The notes below the pieces were generated by a model. That model was not told the DNA's origin. It saw nothing but the letters and a program-made list of their open reading frames with translations, and did no database searches. Source: an uncultured Oscillospiraceae bacterium (GTDB lineage Bacteria > Bacillota > Clostridia > Oscillospirales > Oscillospiraceae). From it: a DNA stretch of 64,000 bases. How positions within the stretch are numbered: position 1 is the first letter of the stretch; the number at the start of each line of letters is the position of its first letter. A program made the position numbers and the translations under genes. The stretch spans positions 1 through 64,000 of the forward strand of contig CANQRQ010000002.1 of the NCBI GenBank assembly GCA_947626315.1. Direction: 5' to 3'. Shown piece after piece: positions 8,729 to 17,154 of this stretch.

Positions 8729-9499
8729 TTACGACAGCAGGCCGAACTGCTCCAGCAGGACCCGGATAAAGAAGACCGCCAGCACCGTCAGCATGATGGG
8801 CTTCACGGCCCGCGCGCCCCGGTCCTCGAAGAAGCGGGCGCCCAGCCAGTTGCCGGTGATGCTGAACAGCCCCGCCGTCAGCCCCAGCAGAAACAGCACC
8901 TTGCCGCTGCTCCAGTAGACCGCCAGGGCGGTGATATTGGTGGTCAGGTTGATGGCCTTGGCCACGCCGTTGGCGGGCCGCAGGCCCATGTGGGCCACAG
9001 CCGTCAGCAGCAGAATGAGAAAGGTCCCGGTGCCGGGGCCGTAAAAGCCGTCATAGACGCCGATGCCGAAGGCGATGAGCATGCTGAGCGCCAGGGTCTT
9101 CCCCTGGGAGAAGGGCTCCTTCTCCGCGGCCAAGGCCTTGCTCCGGGTGACGTAGACCGCCGTCAGCGGGAGGATCACCAGCATCAGCAGGCGGAAGATC
9201 CCGTCCTCCAGCAGCAGCGCCAGCTTGGCGCCCAGCCCGGAGCCGGCCAGGGCGCAGACCACGCAGAAGGCCGCCTGCTTCCAAGGGATATAGCCCTTTC
9301 GGGCAAACTGGCCGGTGGCGATGGCGGTGCCCATGCCGGAGCTCAGCTTGTTGGTGCCGATGGCGTAATGCACCGGCAGGCCGGCGATCATATAGGCAGG
9401 CAGGGAGATCAGGCCGCCGCCCCCCGCCACGGCGTCCACAAAGCCCGCCAGGAAAACCAGGGGGCAGATGATCAGATATTGGCTCAATCCAGCGTTCAA
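8729..9499 (-). CDS. TauE/SafE (DUF81) family membrane permease
   Basis: 256-aa polytopic membrane protein of the sulfite exporter TauE/SafE family. It starts with a hydrophobic helix and the family's glycine-rich signature (FVDAVAGGGGLISLP) and then GTNKLSSGMGT, the repeat-end motif conserved in DUF81 proteins. About eight hydrophobic segments are visible and the length is normal. Members move small anions such as sulfite, sulfoacetate or other organosulfur compounds; the substrate here is unknown. It is monocistronic, with its own promoter and a 3' hairpin. Confidence 0.9.
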   Translation of the reverse strand: MNAGLSQYLIICPLVFLAGFVDAVAGGGGLISLPAYMIAGLPVHYAIGTNKLSSGMGTAIATGQFARKGYIPWKQAAFCVVCALAGSGLGAKLALLLEDGIFRLLMLVILPLTAVYVTRSKALAAEKEPFSQGKTLALSMLIAFGIGVYDGFYGPGTGTFLILLLTAVAHMGLRPANGVAKAINLTTNITALAVYWSSGKVLFLLGLTAGLFSITGNWLGARFFEDRGARAVKPIMLTVLAVFFIRVLLEQFGLLS

Positions 9500-9552
9500 G
9501 AAAACGCACCTCCATCAGCGCGCGGGCTCCTCCGGGAGCCGGACCGCCCCCT

Positions 9553-9580
9553 ATTGTAGCGAAAACGCGCGCCAGGTCAA
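9553..9580 (-). promoter_or_regulatory. Sigma-A promoter of the TauE/SafE gene
   Basis: TTGACC (9575-9580), a 16-bp spacer and TACAAT (9553-9558) on the minus strand. A small GGCTCC/GGAGCC hairpin lies near the expected transcript start. Confidence 0.7.
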
Positions 9581-9621
9581 GTACATACTTTCAGGTAAGC
9601 TGCTTTCAGGGTGGAAAGCAC

Positions 9622-9657
9622 AAAAGGGCCCGGGAGCGCGGATACCGCTCCCGGGCC
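9622..9657 (-). terminator. Rho-independent terminator of the symporter operon
   Basis: A 12-bp stem GGCCCGGGAGCG (9627-9638/9646-9657), with TTTT directly after it on the minus strand, lies 44 bp beyond the symporter stop codon. Confidence 0.85.
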
Positions 9658-9700
9658 GCAAAGGAGTGAAGAGGCTTCTGTGTACCTTATTATAATAGCG

Positions 9701-10921
9701 TTATTTGTTGAAGACGTCCATGTCCATCTTGTCCAGACGGCGGGAGACGATGACCGTGCCGGCCAGGTCGCCGGCGTTGTTCAGCACGGTGTGGGCCGGG
9801 TCGATGGCGGGCCAGATGGCGGCCAGGATGGGGATCAGGGTCAGGGGCATGCCCAGGGTCTCCAGCAGGACGCCGGACATCACCACGCCCGCACCCTTGA
9901 CGCCGGCGGCGCCGATGGAGAGGATCAGGCCCAGGAACACGAACTGGAGGATCCGGGCCGGGGTGATGGCAAAGCCGTACAGGTTGGAGGCGAAGATGCA
10001 GCACATGCCGATGAACAGAGCGAAGCCGATCATGCCGCAGGTGTTGCCCAGGGGCAGGGTAAAGCCGTAGATGTTCTCGGGGATGCCCAGCTCCTCGTCA
10101 GAGATCTTGATGGACACCGGCAGGGTCGCCGCGGAGGAGGAGGTGGAGATGGCGACCAGCAGCGCCGGGGCCACCTTCTTCATAAACTTCAGGGCGCTGA
10201 CCTTGCCCAGCAGCTGAGTGGCCAGCGGAAGCAGGACCAGCAGGATGATGATGGCGCAGACATTGTCCAGCAGGATGAACACGAGGACCTCCCGCATCAT
10301 GGCGGCGCTCATGGTGGAGACCATGGTGGCGACCAGGGACAGAATGCCGAAGGGAGAGAAGCCAATGACGAATTCGGTGATTTTCAGCATCGTCTCGTTG
10401 GCCTGGTCGATCAGCTTCACCAGACCGGACACCCGCTCACCCAGCGCCAGCAGGGCCACGCCCAGGAACAGGGTAAAGACGATGATCTGCAGCAGGTTCG
10501 CGTTGACCATGGACTCCACGATGTTGGTGGGGAACCAGCTCACCACGTTGTCAATGAAGCTGTAGGCCGAGGCCTCCGTGGCCTCCGCGTTGGCCAGGAA
10601 CTCCGTGGTGCCCCGGCCGGGCTGCACGATCAGGGCGGCGATGATGCCGATGATGGCGGCCACAACGGCGGAGGCGGCGATCCAAAGCACGTAGCGCACG
10701 CCTACCTGGCGCAGCTGCTTGACGTTGCCCATCTTGCAGATGCCGCTGGTGATGCTGAAGAAGACCAGGGGGACGATCAGCATTTTCAGCATGTTGAGGA
10801 AGACGGAGCCCAGGGGGGTCAGGGCTTTCGCGGCCGCCGGGGAGGCAAAGCCGATAATCGCGCCCAGAACAACACCCGCCAGGATCTTCGCCCACAGGGG
10901 GATCTTTTTCCAAGTACTCAT
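9701..10921 (-). CDS. SDF (DAACS)-family sodium/amino- or carboxylic-acid symporter, atypical binding site
   Basis: 406-aa cation-coupled secondary transporter. Family features are the first re-entrant loop (ISTSSSAATLPVS) and a C-terminal GDLAGTVIV. Two hallmark substrate motifs are changed: the NMDGT element is replaced by a NTCGMIG stretch, and the RTxxNxxGD arginine that binds the side-chain carboxylate of glutamate/aspartate is a histidine (AHTVLNNAGD). A neutral or unusual substrate is therefore more likely than aspartate. It lies 41 bp downstream of the class V PLP enzyme on the same strand and shares its terminator, suggesting uptake of that enzyme's substrate. Confidence 0.88.
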   Translation of the reverse strand: MSTWKKIPLWAKILAGVVLGAIIGFASPAAAKALTPLGSVFLNMLKMLIVPLVFFSITSGICKMGNVKQLRQVGVRYVLWIAASAVVAAIIGIIAALIVQPGRGTTEFLANAEATEASAYSFIDNVVSWFPTNIVESMVNANLLQIIVFTLFLGVALLALGERVSGLVKLIDQANETMLKITEFVIGFSPFGILSLVATMVSTMSAAMMREVLVFILLDNVCAIIILLVLLPLATQLLGKVSALKFMKKVAPALLVAISTSSSAATLPVSIKISDEELGIPENIYGFTLPLGNTCGMIGFALFIGMCCIFASNLYGFAITPARILQFVFLGLILSIGAAGVKGAGVVMSGVLLETLGMPLTLIPILAAIWPAIDPAHTVLNNAGDLAGTVIVSRRLDKMDMDVFNK

Positions 10922-10962
10922 GGTGTTTTCCTCTCTTTCTTTTTGATACTATAGAAGCGCTC

Positions 10963-12258
10963 TCAGGCGTACTTCTTCGCGATTTCCGCCGTCACCTTCA
11001 GGAACTGGTCGATGTCCCCGGTGTCGTGGCAGTGCAGCGGGGAGACCCGGATCACCCCGTGATAGAGGCCCAGGGACTCCACAATGCGCTTGGAATACAG
11101 GCTGGAGGGAATCCGCTCAAAGACCGTGATCCCCCGCTTATAGTAGTCGGCCACCACCTGGGTCAGGTCCGCGTTGGGGAAGTCGATGGCGGAGATCAGA
11201 TCCCGGTCCAGATCATCGGCGCTGTCCAGGCAGACCTTCACGCCGGGGATGTGCCGCAGGCCGGGGACGGCCTCGGTGCCCTCCATCATGTGCAGCAGCA
11301 GGGAGTGCTCCTGCAGGTGGATCCGGTCCATGCCCTCCACGAAGAGGGCGCGGCGGTCAGTGGCCTCGGTAAAGTGGCTGCCCAGCCAGCAGACGTAGTC
11401 CACCACGGCGGTCATGGCCGCGAAGTTGGGGTGCGGGAAGGTGCCCAGCTCCCACTCCTTCTCGGGCTTTGCCAGCAGCTTGTGGTGCTCCATCCTGGCC
11501 ACCCGGTCGGAGACGTAGCCGTAGCCGCAGCCCCGGATGCCGAAGGCCTTATAGGGGGCGAAGTTGCAGCCGTCCAGCTTCAGCTTCTCCACGTCCAGGA
11601 CGCCGTGGGGCATGTGCTGCACCGCGTCGGAGACGATGTAGATATCCGGGTTGATCTTCCGGACCTCCCGCACGATCTCCTCCATGTCGAAGATGTAGCC
11701 GGAGATGTTGGAGGCGCTCATGACGGACAGGAGCGCGGTGTCCTTGTCCACCAGGCGGAGGATCTCCTCCAGGTCCACGCCGCCGGTGGCGGGGTTGGCC
11801 TGGGCCACCCGGAACTCCTTGCCGGTGCGCTTGCAGTACAGCTCCACGCTGTCATGGGCGGAGGGGTGCTCCACGGAGGTGGTGACGGCGTTGGTGCCGG
11901 GGGCGTTCTCCATGATGGTGCGGACGATCTGGAACATGACCTGGGAGGAGGTCAGCTCCGTGACCAGCGCGCCGGAGCCGGGTTTTGCGCCGAAAATGAC
12001 CTCCATAATGTCCCGGATGCCGTCGGCCTTCACCTGCTTGAGCATCATGGACGTGTCGTGTACGCGCTCGGGACAGTCGGGAATGCGCTCCAGGCGGGCC
12101 TTCTCCTCCACCGCGGCTTTCAGACGCAGGGAGCCGCCGGAATTTTCAAAAAACTGCCGGGGGCGGCCCAGGTAATCCTCATTCACATAGTAGAATTTGT
12201 CCTTGATTTCGGCCTGCAGCTCAGGGGAGAAAAAGATTTTTTCCGGGGTGATCTTCAT
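10963..12258 (-). CDS. Class V aminotransferase-fold PLP enzyme (cysteine desulfurase/lyase-like)
   Basis: 431-aa fold-type I PLP enzyme of the aminotransferase class V group. Visible are the cofactor aspartate region (IVSDAVQHMPHG) and the likely Schiff-base lysine in NFAPYKAFGIRGCG. It resembles IscS/SufS and kynureninase-type enzymes, but there is no iron-sulfur scaffold gene nearby and the symporter partner suggests a catabolic lyase or transaminase. Its reaction cannot be fixed from sequence. An upstream LysR gene on the same strand is separated by a terminator and may control the pair. Confidence 0.82.
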   Translation of the reverse strand: MKITPEKIFFSPELQAEIKDKFYYVNEDYLGRPRQFFENSGGSLRLKAAVEEKARLERIPDCPERVHDTSMMLKQVKADGIRDIMEVIFGAKPGSGALVTELTSSQVMFQIVRTIMENAPGTNAVTTSVEHPSAHDSVELYCKRTGKEFRVAQANPATGGVDLEEILRLVDKDTALLSVMSASNISGYIFDMEEIVREVRKINPDIYIVSDAVQHMPHGVLDVEKLKLDGCNFAPYKAFGIRGCGYGYVSDRVARMEHHKLLAKPEKEWELGTFPHPNFAAMTAVVDYVCWLGSHFTEATDRRALFVEGMDRIHLQEHSLLLHMMEGTEAVPGLRHIPGVKVCLDSADDLDRDLISAIDFPNADLTQVVADYYKRGITVFERIPSSLYSKRIVESLGLYHGVIRVSPLHCHDTGDIDQFLKVTAEIAKKYA

Positions 12259-12334
12259 ACCGAATCTTCCTTTCTCATGTTATTTTCGGGGCGCTCTGGG
12301 TGCTGTATGGAATCCGGTTGTTATTTTTTAAATT

Positions 12335-12364
12335 ATTATAGAAGAAAGCTGCCTGTTTGGGAAA
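12335..12364 (-). promoter_or_regulatory. Probable promoter of the PLP enzyme-symporter operon
   Basis: A consensus TATAAT (12335-12340) with only a weak -35 (TTTCCC at 12359-12364, 18-bp spacer). The poor -35 would suit activator dependence, for example on the adjacent LysR protein. Confidence 0.5.
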
Positions 12365-12371
12365 TATAAAT

Positions 12372-12407
12372 AAAAAACAATGCCATAACAATTAAGTTAT
12401 GACATTG
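12372..12407 (-). terminator. Terminator of the LysR gene
   Basis: The arms CAATGnCATAAC (12378-12389 and 12396-12407) form a 12-bp stem on the minus strand, closed by a G-U wobble that would be a C-A mismatch on the plus strand. TTTTTT follows. The palindrome could double as a LysR operator, but the strand-specific pairing favours termination. Confidence 0.75.
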
Positions 12408-12430
12408 CTGTTTATAAATGACATTATTCT

Positions 12431-13396
12431 TTATGTTTTATTTGCGTCCCGCTCCATCTGATATTTCACCACAAATTCCCGGAAGAGCCGGGACGCCACC
12501 GGCTGGTTCGCCCCCCGGCGGAAGAAGAGCACCTGCTGCCGGGCGGCCAGAGGGTCGCTCAGCTTGTACAGGTAGAACTTGTAGTTCTTGTCCACGTGCT
12601 CCACCAGCGTGTCGCTGACAAAGGTGGCCCGGTTGACCTGCTCGGCCAGCTGGTAGGCGGTCAGCATCTGCGCCGGTTTCATGGCGAAGATGCGGGGCAC
12701 GAAGCCGGCGTTGTGGCAGATCGCCACGGCGCGCTGGCAGGTGTCGTTCTCCTCGTCCATCAGGATGAACTCCAGATCCTGAAAGGCCGCCATGTCCACC
12801 GCCTTCGCGTCCGCCGCTTTGTGCCGGCCCTCCCGGATCTCCCCGGGCGTGAAGCGGCAGTCTTTCATCCGCTCGTTGACCGGCAGCCCGGCAGGGACCA
12901 CCAGCAGCAGCTCTTCGTCCTTCCAGGCGACGCCGTCCACCTCCTGGGAGATGAAGTTGTTCACCTCCGGGAACATGTCGGCCTCGTCCGTCAGGAGTTT
13001 CTGCACCAGGCCGGTGCGCTCCTCCACCCAGGAGATGTCAATATCCGGGTACTGGCTGTGGAACGCGGCGATGATCGGGGGAAAGATATAGGCCTGGTAA
13101 ATGGCGGCGCCGCACAGGCGGATGCTCAGCTCCCGGCTGTGGGACACACGGGCAAAGTGCTCCTTGGTCTCCCGCTGGATCCGCATGATCTTTTCGGCCT
13201 GCTCGATGTAGTATTCCCCGGCCTCCGTCAGGGTCAGCGGATAGGTGGACCGGTCGAAAAGGGGCATGCCGATCTTGCGCTCCGCCTTTTTCACCATGGA
13301 GCTGAGGGCGGGCTGGGACAGGAACATCTTCTGCGCCGCCTTGGTGAAGCTGCGCTCCTGGTACACCGCGTATACGTACTCCATCTCCCGGAACAT
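12431..13396 (-). CDS. LysR-family transcriptional regulator
   Basis: 321-aa DNA-binding regulator. The N-terminal winged helix-turn-helix is clear (AVYQERSFTKAAQKMFLSQPALSSMVKKAERKIG, residues about 10-43), followed by a LysR substrate-binding domain. It has its own promoter and terminator and precedes the PLP enzyme-symporter pair on the same strand, so it is their likely regulator. The effector is unknown. Confidence 0.92.
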   Translation of the reverse strand: MFREMEYVYAVYQERSFTKAAQKMFLSQPALSSMVKKAERKIGMPLFDRSTYPLTLTEAGEYYIEQAEKIMRIQRETKEHFARVSHSRELSIRLCGAAIYQAYIFPPIIAAFHSQYPDIDISWVEERTGLVQKLLTDEADMFPEVNNFISQEVDGVAWKDEELLLVVPAGLPVNERMKDCRFTPGEIREGRHKAADAKAVDMAAFQDLEFILMDEENDTCQRAVAICHNAGFVPRIFAMKPAQMLTAYQLAEQVNRATFVSDTLVEHVDKNYKFYLYKLSDPLAARQQVLFFRRGANQPVASRLFREFVVKYQMERDANKT

Positions 13397-13429
13397 CCGC
13401 TCTCCCCTCCTTTTGCTTTCTTACAGCAC

Positions 13430-13458
13430 AGTATAGCACAGTTTTTCCGCCGCTTCAA
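13430..13458 (-). promoter_or_regulatory. Sigma-A promoter of the LysR gene
   Basis: TTGAAG (13453-13458), a 17-bp spacer and TATACT (13430-13435) on the minus strand, about 35 bp before the start codon. Confidence 0.7.
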
Positions 13459-13472
13459 GCTGAGAGCGCCTT

Positions 13473-13513
13473 AAAAAATGCGCCGGGAGCTGCGGAACGC
13501 AGCCTCCCGGCGC
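13473..13513 (-). terminator. Terminator of the Tat-reductase-Rnf block
   Basis: The stem GCGCCGGGAG+CTGCG pairs with CGCAG+CTCCCGGCGC (one bulge), with TTTTTT after it on the minus strand, 36 bp beyond the rnfB stop codon. Confidence 0.9.
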
Positions 13514-13549
13514 TGGTTTCGGAATAAACTTTTCGCTCCCGCCGCGCGG

Positions 13550-14344
13550 TCACCGCATGCGGATGATCTTGGAGGGGCACTTCTCGGCGCACTTGCCGCA
13601 GCCAATGCACTTGGAATAGTCGATGTGGGCCACGTCGTCGGTGAGGGTGATGGCGCCCTGCTCACAGAGGCGGGCACACAGGCCGCAGCCGATGCAGCCC
13701 GCGCCGCAGACCTGCCGCACGATGGGGCCCTTGTCCTTGTTGCTGCACTGGACGGCGTAGGGGGCCTTGTCGGGCACGATCTCGATCAGGTGCTGAGGGC
13801 AGGTGGCCACGCACTTGCCGCAGGCCACGCACTTGGACCTATCCACCTTGGCCACGCCGTCCACCACGTGGATGGCGTCAAACTGGCAGGCGGCCACGCA
13901 GCTGCCGTAGCCCAGGCAGCCGTGGGTGCAGGCCTTGATGCCCTTGCCGGGGATGGTCATGGCCGCCTCGCAGCTCTCGATGCCTACATAGCTGCACTTG
14001 GGCTTCTGCACGTCGCAGGTGCCGGCGCATTTGACGAAGGCCACCTTCTTCTCCCGCTCGGGAGCGGCCACCACGCCCATGACCACGGCGATCTTATCGC
14101 CCACCGGCGCGCCGCCCACGGGGCAGCCGTTCACCGGGGCCTCGCCCTTGACGATGGCCGCCGCCATGGCGTCACAGCCGGCAAAGCCGCAGGCTCCGCA
14201 GTTGTTCCCGGGCAGGCACTCCCGCACCGCCGTCTCCCGGGGGTCCACCTCCACCTTGAAGGTCTCGCTGGCGAACACCAGCAGCAGGCCCATCAGCAGG
14301 CCCACCACGGCCAGCACGATCACCGTTGAAAGAAACATTACCAT
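13550..14344 (-). CDS. rnfB: Rnf complex subunit B (ferredoxin-type electron entry subunit)
   Basis: 264-aa iron-sulfur subunit of the ferredoxin:NAD+ oxidoreductase/ion pump. An N-terminal membrane helix is followed by the [4Fe-4S] domain motif NNCGACGFAGC (residues about 49-58) and several ferredoxin CxxCxxCxxxC blocks (CTHGCLGYGSC, CVACGKCVATCP, CIGCGLCARLC, CIGCGKCAEKCP). The ATG at 14344 is preceded by AAGGAGG at 10 nt. It is the last gene of the operon, the normal rnfCDGEAB order, and is followed by a strong terminator. Confidence 0.96.
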   Translation of the reverse strand: MVMFLSTVIVLAVVGLLMGLLLVFASETFKVEVDPRETAVRECLPGNNCGACGFAGCDAMAAAIVKGEAPVNGCPVGGAPVGDKIAVVMGVVAAPEREKKVAFVKCAGTCDVQKPKCSYVGIESCEAAMTIPGKGIKACTHGCLGYGSCVAACQFDAIHVVDGVAKVDRSKCVACGKCVATCPQHLIEIVPDKAPYAVQCSNKDKGPIVRQVCGAGCIGCGLCARLCEQGAITLTDDVAHIDYSKCIGCGKCAEKCPSKIIRMR

Positions 14345-14359
14345 TTCCGGCGCACCTCC

Positions 14360-14941
14360 TTAACCCAGGCTCAATCCGCCGAAACCGTAGAAGGCGATAG
14401 CCATCAGGCAGGCGGACAGCAGAACGATGGGCGCGCCCCGGAAGGGCTTGGGGATGTCGTTGCCCTCGATGCGCTCCCGAATCCCGGCCAGCAGGACGAT
14501 GGCCAGGGTATAGCCCACGGCGGTGCCGAAGCCGGCGAACACGCTCTCAAAGAAGCCGAAGCCGTCGGTCACGTTGTTCAGGGCCACGCCCAGCACCGCG
14601 CAGTTGGTGGTGATCAGGGGCAGGTAGATGCCCAGGGCCTTGTGGATGGCGGGCACCTGCTTTTTCAGGAACATCTCCACCACCTGCACCAGCCCTGCGA
14701 TCACCAGGATGAACACGATGGTCTGCAGGTAATCCAGGCCCAGCCGGTCCAGCACGTAGGTGTAGATCAGGTTGGCCACGCCCGAGGCGATGGTGATGAC
14801 GAAGATCACGGCTCCGCCCAGGCTGGCGGCGGTCTTGATCTGCTTGCTCACCCCCAGGAACGAACACAGGCCGAGGAACTGGCTCAGCACCACGTTGTTG
14901 ACCAGGGCGGTGGTGACGATGACAAGCGCTAAGGACGTCAT
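14360..14941 (-). CDS. rnfA: Rnf complex subunit A
   Basis: 193-aa integral membrane subunit of the Rnf ion pump, with six hydrophobic segments and the conserved NNVVLSQFLGLCSFLGVS region near the N-terminus and TNCAVLGVALNN mid-protein. The paired cysteines in these half-helices hold the membrane [2Fe-2S] cluster shared with RnfE in known complexes. Its start overlaps the rnfE stop by 4 bp (ATGA), indicating translational coupling. Confidence 0.96.
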   Translation of the reverse strand: MTSLALVIVTTALVNNVVLSQFLGLCSFLGVSKQIKTAASLGGAVIFVITIASGVANLIYTYVLDRLGLDYLQTIVFILVIAGLVQVVEMFLKKQVPAIHKALGIYLPLITTNCAVLGVALNNVTDGFGFFESVFAGFGTAVGYTLAIVLLAGIRERIEGNDIPKPFRGAPIVLLSACLMAIAFYGFGGLSLG

Positions 14942-15633
14942 ACCGTGGCCTCCTCTCTCTCAAGCTCTTCCTTGGGGTTTTCGCACTTTTGGGCGCAGGT
15001 GGCGCAGCAGCCGTCGCAGCCCTCCACCTTCTCGTTGGCCTTGTTGCTGATGTGGGCCCCGTTCAGGAAAGCCACGATCAGCGTCAGCACCAGGAAGGCG
15101 CCGGGGGCGCTGGTGAAGATGCCCACCGGCTGATAGAAGGCGGGCATGACCTGGAAGCCGAACACGGTGCCCGCGCCGAAGAGCTCACGGAGGATGCCGA
15201 TGACCGTCAGGCCCAGGGTGAAGCCCAGGCCCATGCCCAGGCCGTCAAAGATGCTCAGCACCGGCGGGTTCTTGCAGGCGTAGGCCTCCGCCCGGCCCAG
15301 AATGATGCAGTTGACCACGATCAGGGGGATGTAGATGCCCAGGGCCGCGTCCAGAAACGGGATGTAGGCCTTGATGAGCAGCTGCACCACCGTCACCAGG
15401 GAGGCCACCACCACGATGTAGGCCGGCAGATGCACTTGATCGGGAATGACCTTGCGCAGCAGGGAGATCATCAGGTTCGAGAGGATCAGCACCGCCATGG
15501 TGGAAACGCCCATGCCGAAGCCGTTCATGGCCGAGGTGGTGACGGCCAGGGTGGGGCACATGCCCAGCATCATGATAAAGGTGGGGTTTTCTTTTACAAT
15601 GCCGTTATACAGCCGTTCCATATTTCCGTTCAT
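14938..15633 (-). CDS. rnfE: Rnf complex subunit E with Cys-rich C-terminal tail
   Basis: 231-aa membrane subunit paralogous to RnfA: NPTFIMMLGMCPTLAV at the N-terminus and IVVNCIILGRAEAYA mid-protein carry the conserved cysteines. After the last helix there is an extension of about 30 residues with a cysteine cluster (GCDGCCATCAQKCENP, C-x2-CC-x2-C-x3-C), which standard RnfE proteins lack. It might bind a metal or iron-sulfur cluster or be structural. The gene sits 15 bp after the rnfDG fusion and overlaps rnfA by 4 bp. Confidence 0.95.
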   Translation of the reverse strand: MNGNMERLYNGIVKENPTFIMMLGMCPTLAVTTSAMNGFGMGVSTMAVLILSNLMISLLRKVIPDQVHLPAYIVVVASLVTVVQLLIKAYIPFLDAALGIYIPLIVVNCIILGRAEAYACKNPPVLSIFDGLGMGLGFTLGLTVIGILRELFGAGTVFGFQVMPAFYQPVGIFTSAPGAFLVLTLIVAFLNGAHISNKANEKVEGCDGCCATCAQKCENPKEELEREEATV

Positions 15634-15648
15634 GTCTCTGCCCCTCCC

Positions 15649-17154
15649 TTACTTCAAAAATTCGTTGTAGAAGGCCAGCGCCGCGTTCACCGCGCTCACC
15701 ACAGAGCTGGAGCTGACTGTCGCGCCGGAGACGCCGTCGATATCCGTCCCCAGCACGAGAGCGCTGGAGTTGATGCCGGCGAACTGGTCCTTGAAGGCGG
15801 GCTCGTCGCAGAGCATGCCCTTGCCCGGGGTCTCGTTGAGCTCGGTGAAGGCGATGCCCAGGAGCGTCCCGTCCGGCGCGATGCCTACGGAGACGCTGAG
15901 GGTCCCGTCAAAGGCCTGGGAGTTGGTCACGTTGATGGCGCAGCCCACCCGGTTCCCGGCGGCGTCGGTGCCGACCACGGCCTCATTGACGGTGTTGCGG
16001 CCGAACTCCGTGCCGTCCAGGCTCTCCAGAGCCGCGGTGACCTGGTCCTCATAGCCCACTTCCTCAGCCCCCGGCAGCACCGCCAGATAGGAGGCGGCGT
16101 TGGCGGCCAGGGCCTGGGCCTCGATGGCCGGGGCCGTGACCATGTTCACCGCGCCCAGGGCCACGCCGGAAATCAGGGCGATGACCATCAGAGCCAGAGC
16201 GGCCTTGGGGATCTTGGGCTTGGGCTTGCGCTTGTTGTCCCCCAGGCCGAAGGGCTTGGGGATAGCCACCCGGTCGATCAGGGGCACGGCCAGGTTGCAC
16301 AGGAGGATGGAATAGCTCACGTTGTCGGCCGTGCTGCCGTAGATGCGCAGCACCGCCGCCAGCAGGCCCACGATGATGCCGTAGGCCACCTGGCCCCGCA
16401 CCGTCACCGGGCTGGTGACCGGGTCGTTGGCCATGAAGAAGGCCGCCATCAGGATGCCGCCGCCGCAGAGCTCCGCCAGCAGGAACAGGGGGTGGAAGCC
16501 GCCCTCCCCGCCCAGGCCCATGGCCAAGGCAAAGCTGACAAGGACGCTTACGGGGATGTGCCAGGTGATGGTGCCGCAGAGCAGCAGGTAGACGCCGCCG
16601 ATGAGCAGGGCCGCCCCGCTGACGCCGATGACGCCGCCGCCGTAGCCCAGGAACATCTCCAGCACGTCCACGGTCCCGCCGCCGTTGAGGACGGCCAGAG
16701 GCGTGGCAGAGGAGACCCCGTCCACGGCGAAGTTGCTCATAGCGGTGCCAAAGGAGATCATCAGGAAGCAGCGGCCGGCCAGGGCCGGGTTCACCACGTT
16801 CTGCCCCAGGCCGCCGAACAGGCACTTGACGAAGAGGATGGCGAACAGGGCGCCCAGATAGGGCACGTACAGGGGCACGGTGGGGGGCAGGCTCAGGCCC
16901 AGCAGCAGGCCCGTGACCACGGCGGAGCCGTCGCTGAGGGTGTTGGGCTTGTGGCAGAGGAAGTCAAAGACGAACTCCGTGAGCACGGCCGTTACAACGC
17001 TGGCGGCCAGGATCAGAAAGGCGTGGAGCCCGTACAGGTATACGCCGAAGACGGCGGCCGGCAGCAGGGCCAGGATCACGTCATACATCACCTTGCCGGT
17101 GGTGAGCCGGCTGCGGATATGGGGCGCGGAGGAGACGTTCAGCAGTCCGTTCAT
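15649..17154 (-). CDS. Fused Rnf subunits D and G in one polypeptide
   Basis: 501-aa single ORF. Residues about 1-300 are RnfD: the N-terminal SSAPHIRSRLTTGKVM, many membrane helices, and the flavinylation-type element VSSATPLAV, whose Thr normally carries FMN. A basic linker (DNKRKPKPKIPKAALA) leads into RnfG (about 310-501), with one membrane helix and the second flavinylation motif DGVSGATVSSSSV near the C-terminus. D and G are usually separate genes that abut or overlap. The fused frame is open throughout, and the following rnfE is normally spaced. Start ATG overlaps the rnfC stop by 4 bp. Confidence 0.93.
   Translation of the reverse strand: MNGLLNVSSAPHIRSRLTTGKVMYDVILALLPAAVFGVYLYGLHAFLILAASVVTAVLTEFVFDFLCHKPNTLSDGSAVVTGLLLGLSLPPTVPLYVPYLGALFAILFVKCLFGGLGQNVVNPALAGRCFLMISFGTAMSNFAVDGVSSATPLAVLNGGGTVDVLEMFLGYGGGVIGVSGAALLIGGVYLLLCGTITWHIPVSVLVSFALAMGLGGEGGFHPLFLLAELCGGGILMAAFFMANDPVTSPVTVRGQVAYGIIVGLLAAVLRIYGSTADNVSYSILLCNLAVPLIDRVAIPKPFGLGDNKRKPKPKIPKAALALMVIALISGVALGAVNMVTAPAIEAQALAANAASYLAVLPGAEEVGYEDQVTAALESLDGTEFGRNTVNEAVVGTDAAGNRVGCAINVTNSQAFDGTLSVSVGIAPDGTLLGIAFTELNETPGKGMLCDEPAFKDQFAGINSSALVLGTDIDGVSGATVSSSSVVSAVNAALAFYNEFLK

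Noticed and set aside
12378-12407. LysR operator at the CAATGnCATAAC palindrome
   Set aside because: Strand-specific G-U pairing plus TTTTTT after it fits a terminator better; operator use is not excluded.
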